From the NCBI GenBank assembly GCA_003697125.1, contig RFGB01000079.1, positions 1 through 38,002 on the forward strand: 38,002 nt of DNA. The letters are read 5' to 3'. The stretch is from Alphaproteobacteria bacterium (GTDB taxonomy: Bacteria > Pseudomonadota > Alphaproteobacteria > Rhodobacterales > Rhodobacteraceae). The position numbers and the translations under genes are program-made. The notes under the pieces are model-generated. The model searched no databases and had not been told where the DNA came from. It saw only the letters and a list, made by a program, of their open reading frames with translations. This document shows, piece by piece, positions 16,641 through 25,462 of this stretch; position 1 is the stretch's first letter, and each line of letters opens with the position of its first letter.

Positions 16641-17597
16641 TCAGCCCGCGGCGGCCGGCAGCGTCCCGGCCGACCAGTCCCAGGTCAGCCAGGCCACGCC
16701 GGCGAGGATGAGCACCAGCACGCCCCAGGCCCGCCACAGGAGCCAGATCGCCCGCCTGAGGTCGCGCTGGGTCAGCGCGCGGCGGGCGCGGCCGTTGATC
16801 CAGGGGTCGTCGGTGACCTCGCCATCATAGACCCGCGGCCCCGAGGTGGCGATTCCCAGCGCCCCGGCCATGGCCGCCTCGGGCCAGCCGCTGTTGGGGG
16901 TGACATGCAGGCTGGCATCCGAGAGCATGACGTCGCCCGCGCTCTGCCGAAGCGCGGCGATCATGATCAGCCCGCCGGCGATGCGCGCCGGGATCCAGCC
17001 CATGCGGTGCTTCAGCGCCGCGGCGAAGCGGCCGAAATCGACATGGCGTTCGTCCACATGGCCGATCAGGCTGTCGGCGGTCTGCACGACCCTGTAGACC
17101 GCGAGCCCCGGCAGGCCGAGCAGGAGGAACCAGAAGGCCGGGGCGACCAGATCGTCGAGAAAGCCCTCGGCCCCCGCCTCGATCGCCGCGCGGGCGACGC
17201 CGCTCTCGTCCAGGTCATGGATGTCGCGCGCGGTCAGCCGCGCCACCGCCCCGCGCGCCGCCTCGATGCCCTCGGCGAAGCCGCGCCGCACCGCCCACAG
17301 CCGGCGCATCAGGCTGCCATGGGCGATGAGGATCGCCGCCCCCGCCGCCTCCAGCAGGCCGTGATCGGGAATCATCTCGACCAGCCCGCCCGCGGCGGCG
17401 GCGGCGAGCGCGAGCAGGGCGACGAGGATCCCCCCCCGCAGCGCGCGGTGCCGGCCGCGGTTGAAGCGGGCGTCGGCGCGGGCGATGATGCGCCCGGCCA
17501 GGGCGACGGGATGGGGGATTCGCGACCACAGCCGGGGGGGATCGCCGAACAGCGCATCCAGAAGGATCGCGGCGAGCAGCATCTCGATGTGGTTCAT
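16641..17597 (-). CDS. cbiB: Adenosylcobinamide-phosphate synthase
   Basis: MNHIEMLLAAILLDALFGDPPRLWSRIPHPVALAGRIIARADARFNRG...ARDIHDLDESGVARAAIEAGAEGFLDDLVAPAFWF. Confidence 0.94.
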   Translation of the reverse strand: MNHIEMLLAAILLDALFGDPPRLWSRIPHPVALAGRIIARADARFNRGRHRALRGGILVALLALAAAAAGGLVEMIPDHGLLEAAGAAILIAHGSLMRRLWAVRRGFAEGIEAARGAVARLTARDIHDLDESGVARAAIEAGAEGFLDDLVAPAFWFLLLGLPGLAVYRVVQTADSLIGHVDERHVDFGRFAAALKHRMGWIPARIAGGLIMIAALRQSAGDVMLSDASLHVTPNSGWPEAAMAGALGIATSGPRVYDGEVTDDPWINGRARRALTQRDLRRAIWLLWRAWGVLVLILAGVAWLTWDWSAGTLPAAAG

Positions 17598-17716
17598 CGC
17601 CCGGCGCGCTCCCCCTTGCGGCGCTGGTCCCCAGGCCCGGCCTTCGCCAACCTAGGGTTGCGACGTTAACGGATTGTTAGGAGTTGTATAAAATTCTACA
17701 TATTGCGCGAGGGGAA

Positions 17717-17736
17717 CGCGCGGCGAAAGCCGCGCG
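17717..17736 (+). promoter_or_regulatory. Perfect 8-bp hairpin with GAAA tetraloop, 19 nt upstream of the receiver-domain gene
   Basis: CGCGCGGC-GAAA-GCCGCGCG. Confidence 0.6.
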
Positions 17737-17755
17737 ATGGCGCATCGGGTGGAAC

Positions 17756-18148
17756 ATGAGAGTCCTCATCGTCGAGCACAACGCGGATCTCGGCCGGATA
17801 TGGGGGCGGTTTCTCGAACGCCGGGGGATCGCCGTCGATCTGGCCACCAATCTGGAGGAGGCAGTCAAGTTACTGAGATTCAACGATTATGATGCGCTGG
17901 TCCTGCAGCTGGTCCTGCCCGATGGCGGCGCGATCGCGATTTCCGACTATGCGACCTATCGCAACCCCGACATCGCCATCATCACCGTCACCAATTCGGG
18001 CTTCTTTTCGGACGGGTCGGTGTTCGATCTGATTCCCAACGCCCGGTCGATGGTCAGCACGCCGCTTCGGCCCGATGACCTGGCGGCGATGATCGAGCAT
18101 TTCACCGCCGCCCGCAGCCGGTCGCATCAGGCCTTGCGCCGCGCCTGA
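17756..18148 (+). CDS. Response-regulator receiver-like protein lacking the canonical phospho-Asp
   Basis: MRVLIVEHNADLGRIWGRFLERRGIAVDLATNLEEAVKLLRFNDYDALVLQLVLPDGGAIAISDYATYRNPDIAIITVTNSGFFSDGSVFDLIPNARSMVSTPLRPDDLAAMIEHF. Confidence 0.82.
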   Translation: MRVLIVEHNADLGRIWGRFLERRGIAVDLATNLEEAVKLLRFNDYDALVLQLVLPDGGAIAISDYATYRNPDIAIITVTNSGFFSDGSVFDLIPNARSMVSTPLRPDDLAAMIEHFTAARSRSHQALRRA

Positions 18149-19134
18149 TCGGGCGCGGCCGCGCCCCGTCCGTGCGGCGCGGTCCAGTCCATGTCCGGTC
18201 CGATCGGGATGATCCGGTGCGGATTGATGCTGTCATGGCTGTAGTGATAGTGCCGGGTGATGTGGGCGAAGTCGGTCGTCTCGGCCACGCCCGGCCACTG
18301 GTAGAGCTCGCGCGCATAGGCCCACAGGTTGGGATAGTCCACGAGCCGCCTGCGGTTGCACTTGAAGTGGCCGTGATAGACCAGGTCGAAGCGCAGGAGC
18401 GTGGTCAGCAGCCGCCAGTCCGCCTCGGTCACTCGCGCGCCGGTCAGATAGCGGCTGGCGGCCAGATGCCCCTCCAGCCAGTCCAGCGTGGCGAACAGCG
18501 CCCGCACCGCCTCGTCATAGGCCGCCTGCGTGGTGGCGAAGCCGGCGCGGTAGACGCCGTTGTTCACCGTCTCGTAGATGCGCGCATTGATCGGTTCGAT
18601 CGCCGCCCGCAGATCCTCGGGCCAGAAATCGGCGCGGTTGCCGGTGATGTGGTCGAAGGCCGAATTGAACATCCGGATGATCTCGGATGATTCGTTCGAC
18701 ACGATGGTGCGGCGCTGCCGGTCCCACAGCACCGGCACGGTGACCCGGCCCGAGCATTTCGGGTCCGCGGCCAGATAGACCTCGCGCAGGAAGCGGCAGC
18801 CCAGCACGCTGTCGCCGGTCGTGCCGGGGAAGTCCGTGGCGAAGGTCCAGCCGTCCTCCAGCATGTCGGGATGGACGACATCGACGCTGATGTGGGGCGC
18901 AAGCCCCTTCAGCGCGCGGAAGATCAGCGTGCGGTGCGCCCAGGGGCAGGCCAGCGAGACATAGAGGTGATAGCGTCCGCTCTCGGCGGGAAAGCCCCCC
19001 TCGCCCGACGGGCCAGGCGCGCCGTCCGGCGTGATCCAGTTGCGAAACCGCGTGGGCTGGCGCCGGAACCGCCCCCCGCTGGCGCCGGTGTCATACCAGC
19101 CCGGCCGCCAGACGCCATCGACAAGCTGTCCCAT
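18127..19134 (-). CDS. Glutathionyl-hydroquinone reductase-like GST (YqjG/PcpF family)
   Basis: MGQLVDGVWRPGWYDTGASGGRFRRQPTRFRNWI...SGRYHLYVSLACPWAHRTLIFRALKGL...SSEIIRMFNSAFD; 22-bp tail-to-tail overlap with the receiver gene. Confidence 0.93.
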   Translation of the reverse strand: MGQLVDGVWRPGWYDTGASGGRFRRQPTRFRNWITPDGAPGPSGEGGFPAESGRYHLYVSLACPWAHRTLIFRALKGLAPHISVDVVHPDMLEDGWTFATDFPGTTGDSVLGCRFLREVYLAADPKCSGRVTVPVLWDRQRRTIVSNESSEIIRMFNSAFDHITGNRADFWPEDLRAAIEPINARIYETVNNGVYRAGFATTQAAYDEAVRALFATLDWLEGHLAASRYLTGARVTEADWRLLTTLLRFDLVYHGHFKCNRRRLVDYPNLWAYARELYQWPGVAETTDFAHITRHYHYSHDSINPHRIIPIGPDMDWTAPHGRGAAAPDQARRKA

Positions 19135-19212
19135 GTGCCATCCCTTCTGCCATCGGCGCGATCCTGCCGCGCCGCCGCCGCCCCGCGCAAGCCCGCCCGG
19201 ACGGCCCGCGGG

Positions 19213-19710
19213 TCAGCGCAGCGCGCGCGCGGCGATGGCGGCGAAGGCCGCGTCGAGCTCCTCGGCCGCCCGGGCCAGTTCCGCACCGCCCTCGTCCAGA
19301 TAGGGGGCCAGCACATGGCTGGGCCGCTTCCAGGCCAGCGTCGCGGTGCCGTCGGGATTCTCGGTGACGTAGAAGCGGATCGGTGCCTCGATCATCGCCG
19401 CCGTGGACAGCCGCAGGATGCGCACCGCATAGTCGTTGCGAAACACCCCCAGCACCCGGTTGCCGGGGATGGCGATGCCGCGGCTGCGGGCGGCCTCGGT
19501 GGGGCCCGCCTCGGTCACCAGCCCGAACCCCTCGGCCCGGATCGCCCCGCGCAGGCGCGCGAGCAGGCCGGGATAGTCCAGCCCGGTGGCGATCACCTCC
19601 CAGCCCGGGCGCGGCGTCAGCGGCCCCGCCGGCGCGGCGCCCGCCACCATCCCCGCCATCATCCCCGCCGCCAGCAGGGCGCGGGCCGTCGCGATCAGCC
19701 ACCGGGTCAT
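19213..19710 (-). CDS. DUF302 domain protein with signal peptide
   Basis: MTRWLIATARALLAAGMMAGMVAGAAPAGP...GWEVIATGLDYPGLLARLRGAIRAEGFGLVTEAG...RVLGVFRNDYAVRILRLSTAAMIEAPIRFYVTE. Confidence 0.85.
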   Translation of the reverse strand: MTRWLIATARALLAAGMMAGMVAGAAPAGPLTPRPGWEVIATGLDYPGLLARLRGAIRAEGFGLVTEAGPTEAARSRGIAIPGNRVLGVFRNDYAVRILRLSTAAMIEAPIRFYVTENPDGTATLAWKRPSHVLAPYLDEGGAELARAAEELDAAFAAIAARALR

Positions 19711-20876
19711 GTCCGTTCTCCCTGAAGGGCGGGCGTGGCCGGATCCATCCCCAGCCATGCCCGCAGCCGCACCGCCAGCGCCGAACCCGCCATCGCCCAG
19801 GCCAGCCACCACAGCCCGTGCAGGCTGCCCGAAGTGACCCCGCCCAGATAGGCCCCGATGTTGCAGCCATGGGCGAGACGGGCGCCATAGCCCATCAGCA
19901 GCCCGCCGGCGATGGCGGTGGCGATGTCGCGCCCCGACAGGCCGGCGCGGGGGCGGAAGCGCCCGGCCAGCCCCGCCGCCAGAAGCGCGCCGGCCATGAT
20001 GCCGAGATTGGATGCGTTGACCGGCGCCGAGAGCGGCCCCCCGGCCAGATCCGCCGCCCGCCAGCCCTGCCAGTAGTCCAGCGCCGCGGGGTCGAGCCCC
20101 AGCGCCTGGGCCGCCTGCGCGCCCCAGACCGCGAAGCCATAGGTCACGCCCCACGGCTGGCCCAGAACGGCGAACCACAGCGCGCCCACCGCCGCCAGCA
20201 CGGCCGCCCCGGCGGTCAGGCTCCACGGGCCGCGCAGCAGGCTGACCGTGCGGCCCATCGGGGCAAGGCCGCCATGGCGCCGCCATTCGATCAGCGCCGT
20301 CAGCAGGCCGAGCGCGCCCAGCAATGCCAGCATCGCCGCCAGCGCCGCCGGCCAGCCGAGCGCCGCGATCAGCGAATAGCCCGCCCGGCTGCCCGGCAGG
20401 GCCGCCCAGACCGGCCAGTGCCATGTCGCCCAGGCCGAACCGGCGATGAAGGCGGCCAAGGTCAGCAGCATCCGCACCGACCCGCCCCCTGCGGCATAGA
20501 GCGTGCCCGAGGCGCATCCGCCCCCGAGCTGCATGCCGATACCGAAGGCGAAGGCGCCGATCGCCGGGGCAAGCCCCACCGGCATCACCACCCCGCGCGC
20601 CTGCCCCGCGCCGATCAGCGGGAAGGAGACGAGGCAGATCAACCCGATCAGCAGGAACTGCGCCCGAAGCCCCGCCCCGCGCCGCGCGCGCAGGAAATGC
20701 CGCCAGGCGGAACTGAAGCCGAAGGCCGCGTGATGCAGCGCAAGCCCGGCCAGCATCCCGATCAGCGCCGCCGCGCCATGGCGCGGCCCCTGTGCGGCCG
20801 CAGCCAGCCACAACAGCCCCGCCCCCGCAAGCGCGGTCGCCACCACCGGCAGCTGAATCCGTCCCGTCCCGGTCAT
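19707..20876 (-). CDS. YeeE/YedE (TsuA-like) sulfur-compound transporter
   Basis: GIGMQLGGGCASGTLYAAGGGSVRMLLTLAAFI and GARLAHGCNIGAYLGGVTSGSLHGLWWL motifs, multi-TM. Confidence 0.92.
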   Translation of the reverse strand: MTGTGRIQLPVVATALAGAGLLWLAAAAQGPRHGAAALIGMLAGLALHHAAFGFSSAWRHFLRARRGAGLRAQFLLIGLICLVSFPLIGAGQARGVVMPVGLAPAIGAFAFGIGMQLGGGCASGTLYAAGGGSVRMLLTLAAFIAGSAWATWHWPVWAALPGSRAGYSLIAALGWPAALAAMLALLGALGLLTALIEWRRHGGLAPMGRTVSLLRGPWSLTAGAAVLAAVGALWFAVLGQPWGVTYGFAVWGAQAAQALGLDPAALDYWQGWRAADLAGGPLSAPVNASNLGIMAGALLAAGLAGRFRPRAGLSGRDIATAIAGGLLMGYGARLAHGCNIGAYLGGVTSGSLHGLWWLAWAMAGSALAVRLRAWLGMDPATPALQGERT

Positions 20877-21094
20877 CTGGCCGCATCCCTCGCCGCCCCG
20901 GCTTCATCTTCGCGCAACCGCATCTTCGCGCGACGGCCGCCCCGCGTTACCCCGCATGCCGCGCCCATGCGGTCACAAGCGGGTGAGGCGGGCGCGCCTT
21001 GCCGGCCGCGCCATGCCATAGTCGGCGCAGGGTTCCGGCTGCGCGCCGGGGATTCGCCGCCCCGGGCGCAGCGAGGGAACAGGACGGGTGTCAG

Positions 21095-22444
21095 ATGCAG
21101 CATGACGTGAACGGTCTTGCCGTGGCGCTGCCCGATGCGGCGCGCGCGGCGGACTGGAACGAGGTCCAGCGCGGCTTCCTCGCCCATGCCGCCAGCACCG
21201 CCGCGGCGCTGGAACGCGTGCTGGCCGCGGCGCCCGACTTCGCGCTGGGCCATGCGGCGCGCGGGCTGTTCCTGCTGCTGCTGGCCCGGCGCGAGCTGCT
21301 GCCCGAGGCATGGGCCTGCCTGCGCCGGGCGCGGGCAGGCGTGGCCGATGCCCGCGCCGGCCATCACATCCGCGCCCTGCGCGCGGCGCTGGGGGGGCGG
21401 CTGCGCGCGGCCGCCGACATCCTCGACGACGCGCTGGCCATCTGGCCGACCGATGCCCTGGCGATGAAGCTGGTGCAGGCGCTGCGCTTCATGGCCGGGG
21501 ATCGCGCGGGGATGCGCGCGTCGCTCGAATCGATCGCGCCGCAATGGCAGGATCATCCGCTGCGGGGCTATCTGATGGGCTGCATGGCCTTCGCGCTGGA
21601 GGAGGCGGGCGACTGGCGCCGCGCCGAGGCGCTGGGGCGCGAGGGGCTGGCGCTGGCCCCGGACGATGCCTGGGGGCTGCATGCGGTCGCCCATGTGATG
21701 GACATGACCGGCCGGCCCGGGGACGGCATCGCCTGGCTGGGCGCGCAGCCCGAACGCTGGGCGCACTGCAACAACTTCGGCTATCACGTCTGGTGGCACC
21801 TGGCGCTGTTCCACCTCGACAGCGGCGCGCGGGATGCCGCGCTCGCGCTCTATGACCGGCGGGTGCGCCCCGAGCCGACCGACGATTTCCGCGACATCGC
21901 CAATGCCGCCTCGCTGCTGATGCGCTTCGAGATCGAGGGCGTGCCGACCGGCCGGCGCTGGGAGGAGCTGGCCGATCTCGCCGCCCGGCGGATCGATGAC
22001 GGCATGCTGGTCTTCGCCGACCTGCACTATCTGCTGGCGCTGCTGCGCGCCGGCCGCGCGGCCGAGGCCGACGCGCTGGTCGCCCGCATCGCGCGCGATG
22101 CCGCCAGTCCCGGCGGGCATGAACAGCACGAGGTCGCCGCCTTGGCCGGGCTGCCGCTGGCGCGCGGGCTCAAGCTGTTCCGCGACGGCGCCTTCGGCGC
22201 GGCGCTGCGCCAGCTGCGCGCGGGGCTGGCGCGCCAGCAGGCGCTGGGCGGCAGCCATGCCCAGCGCGACCTGTTCTGGCGGCTGACGGTCGAGGCGGCG
22301 CTGCGCGCGGGCGATGTCACCGCCGCCGCGGCGCTGCTGGCCGAGCGCGGCCTTGCGCGCGGCAGCGCCGACCCCTACACCCGGCGCTGCATGGCGCGCA
22401 TCGCCGCCCGCCGGCGGGCGCTGGCCGGGGTGGCGGCCGCGTAG
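21095..22444 (+). CDS. TTC38-like tetratricopeptide repeat protein
   Basis: WPTDALAMKLVQALRFMAGDRAGMRASLE...LGREGLALAPDDAWGLHAVAHVMDMTGRPGDGIAWL...HCNNFGYHVWWHLALFHLD. Confidence 0.85.
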   Translation: MQHDVNGLAVALPDAARAADWNEVQRGFLAHAASTAAALERVLAAAPDFALGHAARGLFLLLLARRELLPEAWACLRRARAGVADARAGHHIRALRAALGGRLRAAADILDDALAIWPTDALAMKLVQALRFMAGDRAGMRASLESIAPQWQDHPLRGYLMGCMAFALEEAGDWRRAEALGREGLALAPDDAWGLHAVAHVMDMTGRPGDGIAWLGAQPERWAHCNNFGYHVWWHLALFHLDSGARDAALALYDRRVRPEPTDDFRDIANAASLLMRFEIEGVPTGRRWEELADLAARRIDDGMLVFADLHYLLALLRAGRAAEADALVARIARDAASPGGHEQHEVAALAGLPLARGLKLFRDGAFGAALRQLRAGLARQQALGGSHAQRDLFWRLTVEAALRAGDVTAAAALLAERGLARGSADPYTRRCMARIAARRRALAGVAAA

Positions 22445-22454
22445 GACCGGGGCG

Positions 22455-23983
22455 ATGAGTGGCGAGCCGAACAGGGCACGGGACCCGCGCCTCGACTTCT
22501 TCCGCGGGCTGGCGATGTTCATCATCCTGCTGGCTCATACCCCGGGCAATGGCTGGACGCTGTGGATCCCCGCGCGGTTCGGCTTCTCGGACGCCACCGA
22601 GATCTTCGTCTTCTGTTCGGGCTTCGCCTCGGCGCTGGCCTTCGGCGCGATCTTCCTGCGCCGCGGCTGGCTGATCGGCACCGCCCGGATCGCCTGGCGC
22701 ATCTGGCAGGTCTACTGGGCGCAGATCGGCATGGTGCTGGCCACCGCGCTGCTGCTCTATCTGGTGGACCGTCAGGGCTGGGGCGACCCGGCGATCCGCT
22801 ATGTGGCGCGCGTGCCGCTGCCGCCACTGTTCGAGGATACCGGCGAGGCGCTCCTGGGTCTTGCCACGCTGACCTGGGTGCCGAACTACTTCGACATCCT
22901 GCCGATGTATCTGGTGATCCTGGCGATGGTGCCGGCGGTGATGGCGATCCGGCGCATCGCCGGGGCGGGGGCGGTGGCGGTGGTGCTGGCGGCGATGTGG
23001 CTTGCGACCAATCTGGGGCTGATGGATCTGCCCTCGCGGCCCTGGGCGCCGGACATCCCGTGGTTCTTCAACCCCTTCGCCTGGCAGCTGGTCTTCTTCA
23101 CCGGCTTCGCGCTTGCCATGGGCTGGCTGCCCGCCCCGCCGGTCAGCCGGCGCCTGGTGCGGCTTGCCGCGGCCTATGTCCTGCTGACCCTGCCCATCGC
23201 CTGGTTCCGCATCCATCAGGGGCTGTGGCTGCCCGATGACTGGCTGGTGCAGGACTGGATCGCCGAGCTGCGGGCGCTGAGCGAACCGCTGTGGTGGAAG
23301 ACCTGGCTGGGGGCGGCGCGCTATGTGCATTTCCTGGCGCTGGCCTATCTGGCCTGGGTGGCGGTGGGGCCGGGGGGGCGGCGGCTGAGCGAGGGCTGGG
23401 CGCCGCCGGGGCGGCCCTCGGCGGCGGTGCAGTGGCTTGCCGCGGCGGTGGCGCTGGCCACGCTGCCCTATTCTGGATCGACGAGATCGCCCGCCTCTCG
23501 CCGGCGCTGGACCGCTGGCTGTATCACCAGCTTTCGGTCACCGCGACGCGCTGGCTCGGGACCGATCTCCTGGTGCCCGGCGAGCGGATCGGCATGGTGC
23601 AGCTGGCCCATCTGCTGGCGCTGGTGGTGCTGGGCTGGGCCGCCATCGGCCCGGGCGGGCGCGCCTTCGTGACCGGCGCGGGGTTCGTCCGGCTGGTGCC
23701 GGTGATCCGCAAGGTCGGCTCGCAGTCGCTGGCGGTGTTCCTGGTCTCGATGGTGCTGGCCCAGGCCAATGGCGTGATCCTCGACCGGATCGGCAGCGGG
23801 TTCTGGGCGCTGTGGCTGGTCAATCTGTGGGGCTTCGCGGTGCTGGTGGGGGTGGCGTATCTTGCCGGCTGGTTCCGCAGCCAGCCCTGGCGCGCGCGCC
23901 AGGCCGCCCCCGCGGCCGGTCCCCGTCCCGCGCCGGAGCGCGGGGCGGGCGGGGCCGCGGCGCTGGGCCTGTCCGCGCGCTGA
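22455..23983 (+). pseudogene. opgC: OpgC-domain membrane acyl/succinyltransferase, apparent -1-type frameshift near 23465
   Basis: Frame of 22455 carries RDPRLDFFRGLAMFIILLAHTPGNGWTLWIPARFGFSDATEIFVFCSGFASALAFG...; the downstream half (FWIDEIARLSPALDRWLYHQLSVTATRWL...RKVGSQSLAVFLVSMVLAQANGV) is in the frame of ORF 23291-23983. Confidence 0.8.
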
Positions 23984-24006
23984 GCGCGCCCCGCCCGCGG
24001 GCGGGG
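23975..24006 (+). terminator. Tandem hairpins at end of opgC
   Basis: GCGCGC-TGA-GCGCGC (stop codon in loop) then CCCCGCCCGCGGGCGGGG (18-bp perfect palindrome). Confidence 0.5.
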
Positions 24007-24054
24007 TGCCGCCACGTCTTGCGCCGGGGCGGATTCTCGATCAGGTTCTTCCGG

Positions 24055-24669
24055 ATGCGGGGCGGGACGGTCCTGCCCGCGCCGTCCAGCGACGGGGAGC
24101 GCACCGGGTTGCAGACGCCTCTGGGTTACAGCCTGCCGCAGAAGATCCTGCACTGGGCCGTGGCGGTTCTGGTGATCGGGATGGTTCCCGCGGGGATCGT
24201 CATCTCGGATTTCGACAACAAGCCCTGGGTCGAGGCGTATCTTGGCCCCGGCGGGTTCGACCGGCTCTACGATCTGCACAAGAATGTCGGCGTGATCGTG
24301 CTGGCGCTGGTCGCGATCAGGCTGGCGGTGCGCGCGGTGCAGGGCCAGCCGCCCTATTATCCGCCGCTGCCCGTGGCGCTGCGGATCATGTCCCGGGCGG
24401 TGCACTGGGCGCTCTATGCGCTGCTGATCGCCGCGCCGCTGATCGGCTGGATCGGGGTCAGCGCCTATCCCGCGCTGCCCGACTTCTTCGGGCTGGGGCG
24501 GCTGCCGGCGCTGACCGGCCCCGACCGCGCGCTGGCCGAATCCCTCTTGCGGCTGCACGGGGTGCTGGGCATCGCGATCGGCGTGCTCGCGGTGGTGCAT
24601 GTGCTGGCCGCGCTGTGGCACGGCATCATCTGCCGCGACGGCGTGCTGGCGCGGATGACCTGGGGCTGA
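24055..24669 (+). CDS. Cytochrome b561-family protein
   Basis: TPLGYSLPQKILHWAVAVLVIGMVPAGIVISDF...YDLHKNVGVIVLALVAIRLAVR...MSRAVHWALYALLIAAPLIGWIGVSAY...LHGVLGIAIGVLAVVHVLAALWHG. Confidence 0.9.
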   Translation: MRGGTVLPAPSSDGERTGLQTPLGYSLPQKILHWAVAVLVIGMVPAGIVISDFDNKPWVEAYLGPGGFDRLYDLHKNVGVIVLALVAIRLAVRAVQGQPPYYPPLPVALRIMSRAVHWALYALLIAAPLIGWIGVSAYPALPDFFGLGRLPALTGPDRALAESLLRLHGVLGIAIGVLAVVHVLAALWHGIICRDGVLARMTWG

Positions 24670-24685
24670 CGGCCGGGCGTCAGCC
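24664..24685. terminator. Bidirectional stem-loop containing both convergent stop codons
   Basis: GGCTGACG-GCCGGG-CGTCAGCC, perfect 8-bp stem. Confidence 0.55.
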
Positions 24686-25462
24686 GGGCGGCAGGGCGAG
24701 GATGTCGCAATGGCCCACGCGCACCTCGCGCGCGGCGCGGCGGGCGGCGTGCCAGTGGCCGAGCGTGGCCGGGTCCAGCGCGCCGGTCTCGGCCACCGCC
24801 GCGGCGGCACCGTCGGCCAGCGCCGCGATCAGCGCGGCGTCGCGCGGACCGAGCCGCCACGGGCTTTGCGCCACCCGCACCCGCCAGCCCCGCGCGGCCA
24901 GCATGCCGGCCAGCGCCGCGCCCGCCTCGGGGCCCAGCGCCGGGCCCGATCCCAGCCCCTTGTTGCGGCGCATGTGGCGGTGAAAGGCGGCCAGCGCCCG
25001 CGCCTCGGCGGGGTGCGGCGGGGTCCAGCTTTCCTGCCCGTCATAGCTGAGCGCGACATAGACCGCCGCGCCGGCCGGCACCGCCTGGCCCAGGCGCGTC
25101 AGCCAGTCGCGGCTGGCGAGATCGATCAGCGCGGTGGCGGTGACGATGTCGGCGGGCCTGGCCAGCACCGTCTCGAGCGCCTCGGCCAGATCGGCGCGCA
25201 GGAAGCCAAGCCCGGGCCGGCCCGCCGCCGCCCGCCGCGCGCGGTCGAGCAGCGCGGGATCGGCATCCACCATCAGCCACTGCGTGCCGGGGGGCAGGGC
25301 CGGGGCCAGCGCCCGCCAGCTGGCGCCGGTGCCGCAGCCCAGATCGGTGACGCGCGCCGGGCGGCCCGCCAGCCAGGCGGCCAGTTCGGCCACCAGCCCC
25401 GGGTCGCGCGCCGCCCTGTCGGCGGGCTCGCGCAGCGCCAGCCAGTCGGCGGAAAAGCTCAT
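24680..25462 (-). CDS. Class I SAM-dependent methyltransferase
   Basis: RVTDLGCGTGASWRALAPALPPGTQWLMVDADPALLDRARRAAAGRPGLGFLRADL. Confidence 0.88.
   Translation of the reverse strand: MSFSADWLALREPADRAARDPGLVAELAAWLAGRPARVTDLGCGTGASWRALAPALPPGTQWLMVDADPALLDRARRAAAGRPGLGFLRADLAEALETVLARPADIVTATALIDLASRDWLTRLGQAVPAGAAVYVALSYDGQESWTPPHPAEARALAAFHRHMRRNKGLGSGPALGPEAGAALAGMLAARGWRVRVAQSPWRLGPRDAALIAALADGAAAAVAETGALDPATLGHWHAARRAAREVRVGHCDILALPPG

Noticed and set aside
23455-23480. Programmed -1 ribosomal frameshifting in opgC
   Set aside because: No canonical slippery heptamer recognised (ctgccctattctgg) and no family precedent known to me; mutation or sequencing error is simpler
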